From assembly GCF_023053635.1 (NCBI RefSeq), contig NC_086172.1:12243501-12307500 (forward strand): 64,000 bases of DNA. The letters run 5' to 3'. Below, in pieces: positions 36,407-43,800 of this stretch. Below the pieces are notes generated by a model. It had not been told where the DNA came from. It ran no database searches and was given only the letters and a program-made list of their open reading frames with translations. The position numbers and the translations under genes are program-made. Source of the stretch: Elgaria multicarinata webbii (lineage: Eukaryota; Chordata; Lepidosauria; Squamata; Anguidae). Each line of letters begins with the position of its first letter. Position 1 is the first letter of the stretch.

Positions 36407-36556
36407 GCTCGGGGGGCTGCCGGGTCGGGGGGCAAGCGACGCGTCTCACCTGACCAGGGGCTCCTTCTCCGGAGGCGCAGCGTCCCCGAAGCATCTCCCG
36501 CGACGGCGGCAGCAGCAGCAGCAGCACCAGGCGTCCAGCCACTCGCTCAGCCCCAT
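9123..36556 (-). CDS. MREG: Melanoregulin, complete coding gene in five exons
   Basis: MREG (the mouse dilute suppressor) is a small lipid-anchored protein of melanosomes, lysosomes and related organelles. It is known to link them to retrograde microtubule transport and to act in pigment transfer and phagosome maturation. Joining 36450-36556, 22634-22793, 11563-11653, 10186-10349 and 9123-9200 on the minus strand gives an uninterrupted 199-residue reading. Every intron is GT-AG and every phase agrees. Diagnostic stretches recalled from mammals are present: [54 protein letters not shown] and [13 protein letters not shown]. The N-terminus carries a run of six cysteines, fitting the family's palmitoylation site. 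The protein ends about 15 residues earlier than the human protein as I remember it. The introns (13.7, 11.0, 1.2 and 1.0 kb) are full of repeats. UBE2F lies divergently upstream. Identity is very secure. Confidence 0.96.
9491..9631 (+). mobile_element. 141-bp MITE, copy C
   Basis: GGCCGTAGCTAGACCTAAGG at the left end and CCTAAGG-type inverted sequence at the right are flanked by TAA at 9488-9490 and 9632-9634. It lies in MREG intron 4. Confidence 0.9.
10186..10349 (-). CDS. MREG: MREG coding exon 4
   Basis: The acceptor is CTTAG and the donor GTAAGT. The exon completes Gly, then gives 54 codons from [15 protein letters not shown] through [15 protein letters not shown] to [15 protein letters not shown]. 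The following in-frame intron codons would add a false extension; the true reading jumps to DRLIALDAA in exon 5. Confidence 0.95.
11325..11455 (+). repeat. Diverged hAT-type MITE (CTCCAGATGTTTT group)
   Basis: Phrases TTCCCCAACTTGGTGCCCTC, CAACTACAACTCCCAGCATT and GGGCTGATGGGA are hallmarks of a common squamate hAT MITE family. Relatives are at 15400-15525, 23265-23400, 34130-34275 and 58340-58460. Confidence 0.65.
11563..11653 (-). CDS. MREG: MREG coding exon 3
   Basis: This exon encodes [20 protein letters not shown] followed by [10 protein letters not shown] and the first base of a Gly codon. It is bounded by acceptor TTTGCAG and donor GTAAGT. It is nearly identical to the mammalian segment and has the charged, helical character of the central coiled region. 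Confidence 0.95.
12070..12092. repeat. (CA)n microsatellite
   Basis: This is an uninterrupted CA dinucleotide run in MREG intron 2. Confidence 0.9.
12401..12541 (+). mobile_element. 141-bp MITE, copy D
   Basis: Inverted ends GGCCATAGCTAGACCTAAGG and CTTACGTCTAGCTGTGGCC are flanked by GCA at 12398-12400 and 12542-12544. It lies in MREG intron 2. Confidence 0.9.
12957..13924 (+). mobile_element. Internally deleted Helitron with intact 3' end
   Basis: The coding part opens [31 protein letters not shown] and [20 protein letters not shown], the zinc-finger and Helitron-like N region. A frame change near 13245 leads to [10 protein letters not shown] and [15 protein letters not shown]. At about 13531-13541 the sequence jumps straight to the end of the Pif1-type helicase (13539-13832), with motif V INKAQGQS and motif [12 protein letters not shown], stopping at 13832. 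The HUH nuclease centre and most of the helicase are gone. The 3' terminus is classic: stem GCCAC/GTGGC (13894-13898 and 13907-13911), then CTAG at 13921-13924 followed by T. The 5' TC end is not located. It lies in MREG intron 2. Confidence 0.85.
13925..15399. other. MREG intron 2, no recognised feature
   Basis: This is plain intronic sequence with short simple repeats (for example CCACCACCACCACC near 15300). I recognise no gene or repeat family. Confidence 0.4.
15400..15525. mobile_element. 126-bp hAT foldback element with 8-bp TSD
   Basis: The two halves are near-perfect inverted copies (CAGCCTTTCTCAACCTG...CTCCAGATGTGTTGGACTAC...GGCATTCTGGGAG), meeting at CCAGCCGGCTGG. The element starts CAG and ends CTG. 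It is flanked by a perfect 8-bp duplication ATTTATGA (15392-15399 and 15526-15533), the hAT hallmark. It would form an almost uninterrupted hairpin of about 60 bp. Confidence 0.9.
16735..16975 (-). mobile_element. LINE 3' end, L2-like (minus)
   Basis: On the minus strand the peptide [18 protein letters not shown], typical of L2-like ORF2 C-termini, precedes an AT-rich 3' tail. It abuts the CR1 copy at 16976. Confidence 0.55.
16976..18010 (-). mobile_element. CR1 LINE fragment, family X (minus)
   Basis: Minus-strand frames show [19 protein letters not shown] (the RT catalytic motif is ADD), [51 protein letters not shown] and [20 protein letters not shown]. These are the late RT and C-terminal parts of a CR1 ORF2. 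Several frame changes make it inactive. The 3' untranslated part runs to about 16976. Confidence 0.85.
18600..19920 (+). mobile_element. Decayed non-LTR LINE RT fragment (R4-like?)
   Basis: On the plus strand the pieces [57 protein letters not shown] (decayed YADDAVL motif) and [12 protein letters not shown] follow RT order. The style differs from CR1 and L2 and suggests an R4/Dong-type or similar clade. It is heavily mutated. Confidence 0.55.
20203..20247. repeat. 45-bp palindrome, GATAGGATATAAA repeats
   Basis: Two perfect 21-bp arms (20203-20223 and 20227-20247) enclose a 3-base loop. Further direct copies of GATAGGATATAAAGATA lie on the right side (20250-20267) and a shorter one on the left. 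Confidence 0.85.
21806..21935 (+). mobile_element. MITE, copy E (130 bp)
   Basis: This is the same family as the 141-bp MITEs, with an 11-bp shorter centre. Ends are GGCTTTAGCTAGACCTAAGG and CCTTAGTTCTAGCTAAGGCC, flanked by TCA at 21803-21805 and 21936-21938. Confidence 0.9.
22060..22144. repeat. (CT)n(CA)n compound microsatellite
   Basis: Alternating CT and CA runs span about 85 bases in MREG intron 2. Confidence 0.95.
22634..22793 (-). CDS. MREG: MREG coding exon 2
   Basis: The acceptor CAG is followed by one base that completes the Ser codon split with exon 1. Then come 53 codons that open [14 protein letters not shown], run through [16 protein letters not shown] and end at DKDSE before the donor GTAAGG. 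The EADDDR..LYNLIV segment is highly conserved in melanoregulins. Confidence 0.95.
23265..23400. repeat. hAT-type MITE, diverged
   Basis: The phrases GCCTTCCAGATATTTTGG, GGCTAGGGCTGATGGGAG and CATCTGAAGGGCCACAAGTT give an inverted arrangement of the family seen at 15400. Confidence 0.6.
23401..25849. other. MREG intron 1, no recognised gene
   Basis: Mostly unique-looking sequence. Open frames up to 136 codons (24095-24505 and 25236-25616, minus) match no family I know and have no splice context with MREG. Confidence 0.4.
25850..27010 (+). mobile_element. CR1 family X copy, split by a second CR1
   Basis: The left part (25850-26212) reads [14 protein letters not shown] and [20 protein letters not shown]. 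The right part (26879-27010) continues with [20 protein letters not shown] and ATNLDDFNR. The two join sensibly around GGAAG|TACTTCTTCAC when compared with the homologous copy at 16976-18010. Confidence 0.85.
26213..26878 (+). mobile_element. CR1 family Y copy nested in CR1 family X
   Basis: The copy reads [55 protein letters not shown] and [40 protein letters not shown]. It ends in the tail ATTCTATGGTTCTATG at about 26850-26878. It is 5'-truncated. It interrupts the older X copy, so family Y was active later. Confidence 0.85.
27061..30385. other. MREG intron 1, no recognised feature
   Basis: About 3.3 kb of AT-rich intron with no clear coding or repeat signal, apart from a short retroposon-like tail (GGATATAAATG...AAATAAATA) near 30260-30290. 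Confidence 0.4.
30427..31232 (+). mobile_element. Recent 5'-truncated L1 LINE with 15-bp TSD
   Basis: The open frame from 30433 to 31077 (214 residues) is uninterrupted. It is the C-terminal end of L1 ORF2, with [18 protein letters not shown] and a Cys motif C-X3-C-X7-H-X4-C at residues 64, 68, 76 and 81. A short 3'UTR ends in a poly(A) run. The element is flanked by a perfect duplication AAAAAAACTTAACCA (30412-30426 and 31233-31247). The cut site T|AAAA is right for the L1 endonuclease. It landed inside an older repeat whose halves continue on each side (TTCAGACATC... and ...GGATGTCTGAA). Confidence 0.92.
31534..31789 (+). mobile_element. CR1 LINE 3' end (family Y)
   Basis: The peptide [20 protein letters not shown], then [20 protein letters not shown], followed by the GGGTTGGACTCGATGGCC 3'UTR, ends in ATTCTATGATTCT. 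It is closely related to 26593-26878 and better preserved. Confidence 0.85.
31790..32220 (+). mobile_element. L2-like LINE 3' region with an inserted L2 tail
   Basis: The decayed peptide [20 protein letters not shown] is typical of an L2-like C-terminus, followed by AT-rich 3'UTR. At 32018-32100 it is interrupted by a minus-oriented L2 tail (ATTATTATT...TATATAGCACCATCAATGTA), which recurs at 43078-43190. Confidence 0.65.
32774..32914 (+). mobile_element. 141-bp MITE, copy F
   Basis: Ends GGCAATAGCTAGACCTAAGG and CCTTAGGTCTAGCTGTGGCC are inverted, with TTA duplicated at 32771-32773 and 32915-32917. Confidence 0.9.
32918..35699. other. MREG intron 1, few features
   Basis: It contains a diverged GCAATCCT-type repeat at about 33180-33255, an AT-rich retroposon tail at about 33415-33480 and a diverged hAT MITE at 34130-34275. 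No exon is recognised. Confidence 0.4.
34130..34275. repeat. hAT-type MITE, diverged
   Basis: Inverted phrases around GCAGAAAGTA at 34160 and TACTTTCTGC at 34264, with a family-like middle (CTTCCAGAAGTCCCTGCTAG), place this in the group seen at 15400. Confidence 0.5.
36377..36406. repeat. (CCTG)n tetranucleotide microsatellite
   Basis: About seven CCTG/CTGC units lie just inside MREG intron 1, some 45 bases past the exon 1 donor. A shorter run of the same type is at 36691-36705. Confidence 0.85.
36450..36556 (-). CDS. MREG: MREG coding exon 1 (start codon, Cys-rich anchor)
   Basis: The ATG at 36554-36556 (minus strand) opens 35 codons plus two bases, ending in the donor AG|GTGAGA. The protein begins [10 protein letters not shown], then six cysteines (residues 11-16), an Arg-rich stretch and EKEPLV before the junction. 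This matches the mammalian start (MGLRRWL, Cys cluster, EKEPLV). The start was chosen because it reproduces the family's MGL opening and is in phase with exon 2. The exon lies inside a CpG island. The six Cys codons are a (TGC)6 repeat, so the length of the run may vary. Confidence 0.94.
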
Positions 36557-36793
36557 GGAAGAGGACGGGCGCCCTCCTGGCCCCGCAGCCACAACCAGGG
36601 CGGCCTACCAAGCGCCGGTGGCCCCTCCCGGCAGCCCAGGCTGCTCCGCTGTCTGCCGCATGGCGAGAGCCGGAATCCCCTTCGCCACCTGCCTGCCTGC
36701 CTGACTGCCTGCCGGCCTTCTCCTCCTGCCACCCGCAGCCACGGGTGTTCCCTCCGCGCATGAGCAGCTGAGCGTCTGTGAGACCCAGTCTGC

Positions 36794-36829
36794 TGCAGCA
36801 GCAGCAGCACAGCAGCAGCAGCAGCAGCG
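36794..36829. repeat. (CAG)n triplet repeat upstream of the MREG start
   Basis: This run of about 11-12 CAG-type triplets with one interruption lies about 240 bases upstream of the MREG ATG. It reads (CTG)n in MREG orientation and probably falls in the 5'UTR or proximal promoter. Confidence 0.85.
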
Positions 36830-37179
36830 GGGCTTTGAACGCGGAGCCGAGGCGAGCCCCGACGGACGCCACCTCCTGGACGCAAAACCGGCACAAAGCA
36901 AGGCAGCGCCTGATGCTCACCGCTCCTGGAAACTGAGTCTCCCCTCAGGGCAAGATGGTTTCTTGGAAGCCGCTGTGGGGGCAGCTGGGGGAACCTTTCA
37001 AGGATTTGAGCAAGGCTGGCCAACCCTATTGGCCCCAACCTACAGGCCTGATGGGCAGTGGATTGAAGGCTACACACTCTTCTTTTCACCCATGTCTCCG
37101 TGTGCAGGAATGGGAAGGGTTATTTATTATTTATTTATTGCATTTCGATACCGCCCAATAGCCGAAGCTCTCAGCCTCC

Positions 37180-38285
37180 CTGTGCAGTGAGATCAGGGTC
37201 TCCCTGCGGCTGGAGTGGAGAAGAGACCCACTTCACCCTAGCACAGCCTTCCTCATCCTGGGTCAAAGTTACAGTTTTCCTGCTCCTATTAATAGAGGAA
37301 GAGGTTAAAGCTGTGATCCTGATCAAGATTTCTTCACTGCTACTAGCAGCAATCTGTTCCTCACCACCCAGCTGATCATCAGCTGAGTGGCAAGGAAAAG
37401 TCAATGGTTGTTTCCCATTCTGTTCCTATTACCCCCCCCCCCAGTTGATTAGCGTGTTGACCAAACACAGCGGCTGTAGGCTACCTTCATAACTCCTTTG
37501 TCAGATGCATGAAAAACTGTCCCCAGATTACAGCTACAGACACACAGACATGCTTTTAGTGTTGGTGTTTTTAACAGAGCGATACACAGACACACACGTG
37601 TGTATATAGGGGGGGATTATACAATGTTTAGAGAAAGAAAAATGTTATACAAAATGTAACATCTGAAACGGAATAGGGAAGATGATAGGAAGATAAAGTG
37701 TCAGTCAGTATGTCATTATAATGGGACTTAATTTACTGATACCATAAGTATATTTGACCAGAATAGCATATGTTTCTCAGGAAAACATTTAACCAATAGC
37801 TCATTATTTGCAAATGAGGTAAGCAGCCATACAAGAATCCAAATCATCTTACTTATTGTAGGTATAAATTTGTTTTGTTAGTTTGTCCATTAACATTATG
37901 AGCCATATTTATGAATAACATTGTTTTATTGTAGGGGAATCCTCCTTACTGGCTTGCTGCCAGCGGGAGAAAAAAGCAAAAAGGATCTTTACACAGTATC
38001 CTGAAGTTCTTGTAAAAAAAAATTAATAGCATGAGTTTAGTTGTAAGCATAACTTCAGAGCTTAATTTTATTAATTTCATCATAGATTTGCCTCCAGAAC
38101 CTACTGATGACATCACATTCCCACCACATATGAAAATGTTTCTATGCCTCCACAGCCCCTCTAAGGTAGAACCAAAATGTCTGCACATCAAGCTGCTGTT
38201 AAAAGTACAGCTAGTGAGTTGCTGATATGCCAGCAACCTTATTTCCACAAGAGGTTGTGGTCTATATAAGTATTTAAAAGACTGC
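37180..38285. other. Region upstream of MREG, no recognised gene
   Basis: Intergenic sequence between the MREG CpG island and older LINE debris, with a C9 run near 37431. No coding signal is recognised. Confidence 0.4.
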
Positions 38286-38500
38286 CTGCTTCTGCCTGAA
38301 GCTGCTCATCTATTAAATTCTTTGGGCCCCTACTCTTTGTCCCACTGCTTCTAGAGATGCAGTTGATGGGAACATGGGACAAAGTTTTCTTGGTTGCAGC
38401 GCCCAGACTGTGGAACTCCCTCTCCTGGGAAGGTTATCTGGCTCCTTCTTGTTGATGTTTCAATGCTTAGTGGGCTGTTCTTTGTATACATGCTTTCAGT
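38286..38500 (+). mobile_element. L2-like LINE C-terminal remnant
   Basis: The sequence around GCAGCGCCCAGACTGTGGAACTCCC corresponds to the RLWNSLP region found near the end of L2/CR1-like ORF2. It is heavily decayed. Confidence 0.45.
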
Positions 38501-38591
38501 TGCAGTATAGTTGTGCCCCTAATCTATGAGCTCCATCAGATGAGTGTTTTATTGCATGGATTTTTGCAGGTCCTTCTGATGACATCGTCTG

Positions 38592-38800
38592 CCTCCAGCA
38601 CACCTCCCACTCCTTCTAGCCTTCTTTTCTCAACAAAAAAGTACCCCAGTAAGTCCGAATTATTTTTAAGACGGAACTTGCCGCTATCTCCTGCTGTGTA
38701 CAGGAGAAGCAGCAGGATCAAAATGGCCCAGTGAATGGGCCACGTGCAAGTTGTTTACTCCCTCTTTCAAAAGAGGAAGTAATGAGGGACAAACATGCAG
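38592..38800 (-). repeat. Dispersed repeat, inverted copy of 1506-1690
   Basis: It shares GAGGAAGTAATGAGGGACA, GGCCCAGTGAATGGGCCA-like and ACTGGGGTAC-type segments with 1506-1690 in opposite orientation. Confidence 0.5.
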
Positions 38801-38986
38801 GCAGAGAAACAGCAGTAAGCAAACACGATTTTCCCTTGTGTAATGATGCTCCATGTTTTGTAGTGACAAGACTGATTGGTTGCTGTTGATTTCTGCTCCT
38901 GCTTTAGTGCCATTTAAGATTTTACTGCTGCAGTTAATGTTTGTTATATTTATGTAGACTGAGGTATGTTTTATCCCTGCGCTGCC

Positions 38987-39571
38987 CACCCACCCACATT
39001 ATACACGCCTTGAGGGATATGACAATTACATCTTAAGTAGACTGGGCAGATTCATTTCAGCCTTACTAAGAACAGGGATCAACCATGATAGCTAAGAATG
39101 GCTCCTCCATGTTCAGGGGTGCTGTACCTCTGAATACCAGGTTCAATTCCCAGCAACTCTAGTTCCAGATTGTTAAGTAGCAGGGATGGGATAGAGCCTC
39201 AGTCTGAGGGCTTGAAAAGCCACTACTAGAATAGACAAATACTGAGCTAATTCAGACTCAGTGGCTACTTCATAAGTTTATGAATAAAGGAAGTGATTAT
39301 TGTAATCCCCCATGCAATAAATAAATCAGAAGCAGTCTTAGTCAACAGAATTCTGAAGCTTTTCTGTTGCTCACCCAGAATTGCAGCATACACAACGCCC
39401 TAAGTATGTCCACCTTTACTAAGATTGTGGTCTTTCTCAGGGTTATTTGGAGAAAACACACCCACCTGTTTTCATTCAGGTCAATTCTGAAATGTAGGAG
39501 GATTGAAGGGTCTGCCCAGTCTACTTAAGATGTCATTGTCATATCCCTCAAGGCGTGTATGTGGGTGGGTG
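38987..39571. repeat. Long inverted repeat, about 62-bp arms
   Basis: The left arm 38987-39050 (CACCCACCCACAT...GACTGGGCAGA) and right arm 39511-39571 are reverse complements with few differences, separated by about 460 bases. This is probably the terminal repeats of a non-autonomous DNA element of about 585 bp. No target duplication or coding sequence is evident. Confidence 0.75.
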
Positions 39572-40161
39572 AAAGAAAGAGGAACAATTAAGAGAGAATA
39601 TATAAAACCAAAAAGATGGAAACCACATAGATCCCTCTAAACCTAGAAGTATCAAACCTAGAATAAGGTGACCTTGGGCCACTCACTTTCTTTCAGCCTA
39701 CCTAAGGTTGCCAGAGCTGACCATTACAGCCTGGCCTACTCCAGGACTTTTAAAAGGCATGTGCACTGGTTCACACAGGAATGCATATTCTGGACTTGAT
39801 GAGAAGCAACTCCATTTGAAAAGCACCCAGATGAAGCATTGTTTGTATGACTGCCTGACTGGTGTAGTGAACCAGATATAACAATTCTATGGATCTACTT
39901 CAGCTGCAATGGCATAATCAGTGACCTAGTATGTTGTTTCCATCAGTGGCTAGCTAGATAATCCTCTGTAGTTGATAAGGGCACAAAAGGAACAGCCATC
40001 CTTTTATTAGTTCCAGCACATATTATTTAAAGCACAGGTGGGGAGTCTTTTTGGTGGCAATGTATTGGGTGACATATGGCAGCACTGGGGGAAGGGCAGA
40101 GCCATGGAGGCTAACCCTGGCGTCGGACATTCTCTCACACCTGTAGCACACATTCATCAAT

Positions 40162-40205
<44 letters not shown>

Positions 40206-40499
40206 CATATACTGCATCTGAACATGGAAGCTCAATTTCGCTATCACTGTTACCTCCTTGCCAGGGAAAGCCTAAAGTAAAATGTCAAGTTTTTATAAAA
40301 AAAACTCCGAACAGACTTTGAAGCTACAAAGAGCCAGAAAGAAAAAAGCGTTTATTTGGACGTCGACGTGAGCTGTAATTTGGTGGCAGATTTGGAAGAG
40401 ACTTAAATGTAAATATCTGGAGGACTGAGCTAATAAAGTAGACTAGAGAACATCTGGTCTCTTTCGACGCCTTCAAAAAGCAGCCAACACGGCGCTTTG
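39572..40499. other. Intergenic, no gene recognised
   Basis: Unique-looking sequence that includes the TC/AC microsatellite at 40162-40205. No exon is recognised. Confidence 0.4.
40162..40205. repeat. (TC)n(AC)n microsatellite
   Basis: This compound dinucleotide run of about 44 bases is similar in form to the one at 22060. Confidence 0.95.
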
Positions 40500-40746
40500 T
40501 GGGCATAATAGAATTAGAACCACCGCGATGACGGAGGATAGGGTTAATTCTGCCCCCGACGTGCCGTTTCCCCGAAGTAAATGCCCCACAACCATCCCGC
40601 TGTTCTTTGCCCTTTTAAGGAAGGCCGAGGCGCCCGCAGCAGTAGCGCGACCAGGCTACCAGCCCCCGACCTCTTTTAAAATGGCGGCTGCGCGCAATCA
40701 GGTAGGAAAGTGGCCATGAACCCTCCTTTCTCGGGCTGTCTAGTAT

Positions 40747-40756
40747 TCTCGCGAGA
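40747..40756. promoter_or_regulatory. TCTCGCGAGA palindromic core-promoter motif
   Basis: This is a perfect 10-bp palindrome of the type enriched in TATA-less, often bidirectional, vertebrate CpG promoters. It lies about 150 bp upstream of the ETS-like site. Confidence 0.7.
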
Positions 40757-40895
40757 GGTTAGGGAATCCTCCCCTCCCTCCGCTGTCAAGGGGACGCGCA
40801 TGCGCACACTCCGTTCCCTGTTCGCTCAATAAAGTTTGTGTTGTTGTTGGGGGGGGGGTTCTTTCCTTCCACGGGGAAGCCCCGCCCATGCCTTT

Positions 40896-43800
40896 CACTT
40901 CCGGTTCGGTGGGGGAGGGGGCGGCGTTGCCGCTGCCGCTGGAGAAGGGGCGGAAGCAGGAGCTTACCGGGGATGGTCCTGGCGGTGGCTCCAGCTCCTG
41001 GCGTGGGACGCGCGGCTTGACAGCGGCTCCTTCAGGTGAGGCGGCGCGGAGTTCGCCCCCCCTCCCCGGAGCTCTGGCGCGCGCAGAGTGCGCAGCCCCG
41101 CTCCCTCGTGGTCCCGCCCGCCAACGTCTCCCGGCCCCCTCCCCCACCCGCTGGAGCAGGTGAGCCCCCCCTCCCTCCCTCCAGGTCAGGCTCCCCTCCC
41201 CGCTCTGGGTTGCGCCAAGGTAGTAGGGCCAGCTTACGGGTTCCACCGCCACAAGAGATGGTGATGGTCCCTGGTTCCAACACCGGCTGGAGGAATCCGT
41301 GGAGGCGGGCGGGAGGGGTGCGAGATCCCCGAAGGGCAGGTGCGGGGTCTGCCACCTGAGGCACCCGAAGCCCTTTGCGCTGCTGCCGTCGTGGCTGTCC
41401 TGCGTTACCGGTGGCCTTTCCAGAAGTTCTGGCTGGACGTTGGGAACAGGGACCAACTCCAGGGAACAGACCTATGTGTTGGACTGCAACTCCCATCATT
41501 CCCAGCCGCCATGGATAGAAGGAAGTCTTTTGAAAACAAAAGAGCCCTGCTAGATCGGACCAAGGCCGTAGCTAGACCTAAGGTTTATCCCAGGATTGTC
41601 CTGGGGTCAAACCTGTTCATCTAAGTGCCACACAGGGCATCCAGCCCTCAGGCAGGGACGAACCCGGGATGTTCCTGGGATAAACCTTCGGTCTAGCTAT
41701 GGCCTGAGTCATCTAAAAGACAAAGCTAGGATGTATAGTCTTCTATACATTTACTTCATTTCATTTATTTCATTTCTATTTTATTTTTATTACCTTATTT
41801 CATTTATCTAACTTCTTTTAAGGGCACCAGGATGGGGAAGATGGATACTTGGTTTGATCTAGCAGGGCTAGACTTCAACAGATGTCTTACCTTGCTGTTG
41901 GAAGATCATTCTAGTTGAGGACCCTGTTGAAACTGGATGGTCTCTGAGAAGCTCACAGGCAGAACATGAAAGCAGCTGGCTGCCTCTGAATCTGGAGGTT
42001 TTATTTGTTTATTTACAGCATTTATAGACTGCTCCACATCTGAACAGATTCTGGAGCGGTGAACAATAAAAAGATAAAAGAAGACTTAAGCAGTGGCTGT
42101 TAATCAGGATAGCTGTCTTTTATAACTTGATCTTACAGCTATTTAAATTGCCACCACATCCTGTGATAGCAAATTCTATCAATTAGCAATGCATTGTGTG
42201 GGGTATTGATTTTTGGCTGTCCTGAATCTACTTCTCATTATGTGACATTAATATATGAGAGAAACTTCTCTCTCTCCACAACATCCATGATTTTATTGCT
42301 GCATGATGGTGTAAAAATATGCATGGTGTGGAGAAAGTAGATAAAAGTTTTCCCCTCTCACACGCAATACTAGAATCTGGAGTCATCTCATTAAGCTGAA
42401 TGGTGGGGAATTCAGGACAGACAAGACGGAGTACTATTCCACAAAGCACATTGTTAAACTATAGAATTTGCTTCCACAAGATGTAGTGATGGCCACCAAC
42501 AGGGATAGTTTTAAAGGGGGATTAGACAAATTCATGGCTGTCAATGGCTACTAGTCCTGATGGCTTACATATTACCTCCAGTATGCCTTTGTATCGCAGT
42601 TGCTGAGAACTTGAGCACGAGAGTGCTGCTGCACTCACGTCCTGCTTGTGGAGTTCCCATGGGGTCTGACTGATCACTCTTCAAATAGAATGGTTACATC
42701 TTCTTGATTTTATACTCTGTTATTTTAAGAACATTAGAAGAGCCATGCTGGATCAGACCAAGGGTCTATTTAATCCAGCATTCTGTTAACAAAGTGGCCA
42801 ACCAGCTTCAACTGGGAACCCACGAGCAGGACACTAGGGCTACAGCACCTTCCTGGCCTTGTCTCCCAGCAACTGTTGCCTCTGATACTGGAATTACTGT
42901 GATTTTTCATGTTTATTTGGACTTACATCCCACTGTTCAATGGAGCTTACTTCCCTGTAAGTATACATAGACTTATGAGTAGGTCCCATTGAACTACACA
43001 GGACTTTGTTCTAAGTAAACATGCTTCGACTTGGACTGTTAGACTCTCTAGTTTCTCCCCTCTAATTTTGTTACTATTATTATATTATTATTCATTTATA
43101 TAGCACCATCAATGTACATGGTGCTGTACAGAGTAAAACAATAAAATAGCAAAACCCTGCCGCATAGGCTTACATTCTAATTCAGAAGATGCTATATTTT
43201 ATATTAAAAATCTACATTTCTCTGTTATGAAATACCCTGGCTTTCCTATTAGTCAATAATAATACTGCTTTGACAGCAAGGGCCCCAATAATTAAGACTG
43301 GTTATGGGAAGGAACTGAAGCTTAGTGGTAGAGCCCATACTTTTCATTCAGTCTCTAATAAAAAGTCTCAGCGTAGTGAAGCATCATGTGTTCATACCAA
43401 GGATTTTTTTTTAAAAGAAAAGATAAATTCTGTGTATTGAGGTTATTGTGATGCATAAGCTATATGGGAAAAGCTAAGCATGAAATTTTCCCCCATGTAA
43501 TTGAACCTTGCTTTTGGAAGAAAAGAGAGGTCAAATCCTGGATAAAATAACTGATTAACTTTTAATTCATTGCCTTTATTTTAGATTGAAGATAGCAGTA
43601 ATGCTAACGCTGGCAAGCAAACTAAAACGGGATGATGGTGTCAAGGGGTCCCGTACATCCAACCCAGCTTCTGATTCTACTCGGAGAGTGTCAGTTAGAG
43701 ATAAATTGCTTGTTAAAGGTAACACTATTTCATGCATAAAATACCAGTATTCTTCTAAATTTTGCTAAATTGTTGGCTACTTTAACTAAGTGCTGTGCAG

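Larger units (their letters stand above)
35700..36950 (-). promoter_or_regulatory. MREG: MREG CpG island (promoter, 5'UTR and exon 1)
   Basis: This GC- and CpG-rich block surrounds MREG exon 1 (36450-36556). The promoter and 5'UTR should lie on the high-coordinate side, about 36557-36950. That side includes a (CAG)n tract at 36794-36829 (CTG on the sense strand). The lower part is the start of intron 1. Many long open frames here (35711-36763 plus, 36013-37089 minus) are low-complexity products of GC richness, not genes. Confidence 0.7.
40500..41420 (+). promoter_or_regulatory. UBE2F: UBE2F CpG island promoter
   Basis: The block is CpG-rich against an AT-rich background. It holds a YY1-like AAAATGGCGGC at 40678-40688, the palindrome TCTCGCGAGA at 40747-40756, an Sp1-like CCCCGCCC at 40880-40887 and an ETS-like CACTTCCGG at 40896-40904. 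There is no clear TATA box. This is the usual make-up of a housekeeping promoter and suits UBE2F. A short upstream ORF (MAAARNQ, 40681-40719) lies over the YY1-like site and is probably incidental. Confidence 0.75.

Noticed and set aside
35711-37089. Several long open frames on both strands
   Set aside because: They are low-complexity frames in a CpG island (Pro, Arg, Ala, Gly and poly-Leu or poly-Cys from CAG repeats). Only the 107-base MREG exon 1 is real.
40681-40719. MAAARNQ start with a GTAGGA donor as an alternative UBE2F first exon
   Set aside because: Splicing to the acceptor at 43584 would enter exon 2 in the wrong frame. The ATG is better explained as part of a YY1-like site.
40740-41456. 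238-codon minus-strand open frame
   Set aside because: GC-rich promoter sequence with Pro/Gly/Ser bias and no known domain.
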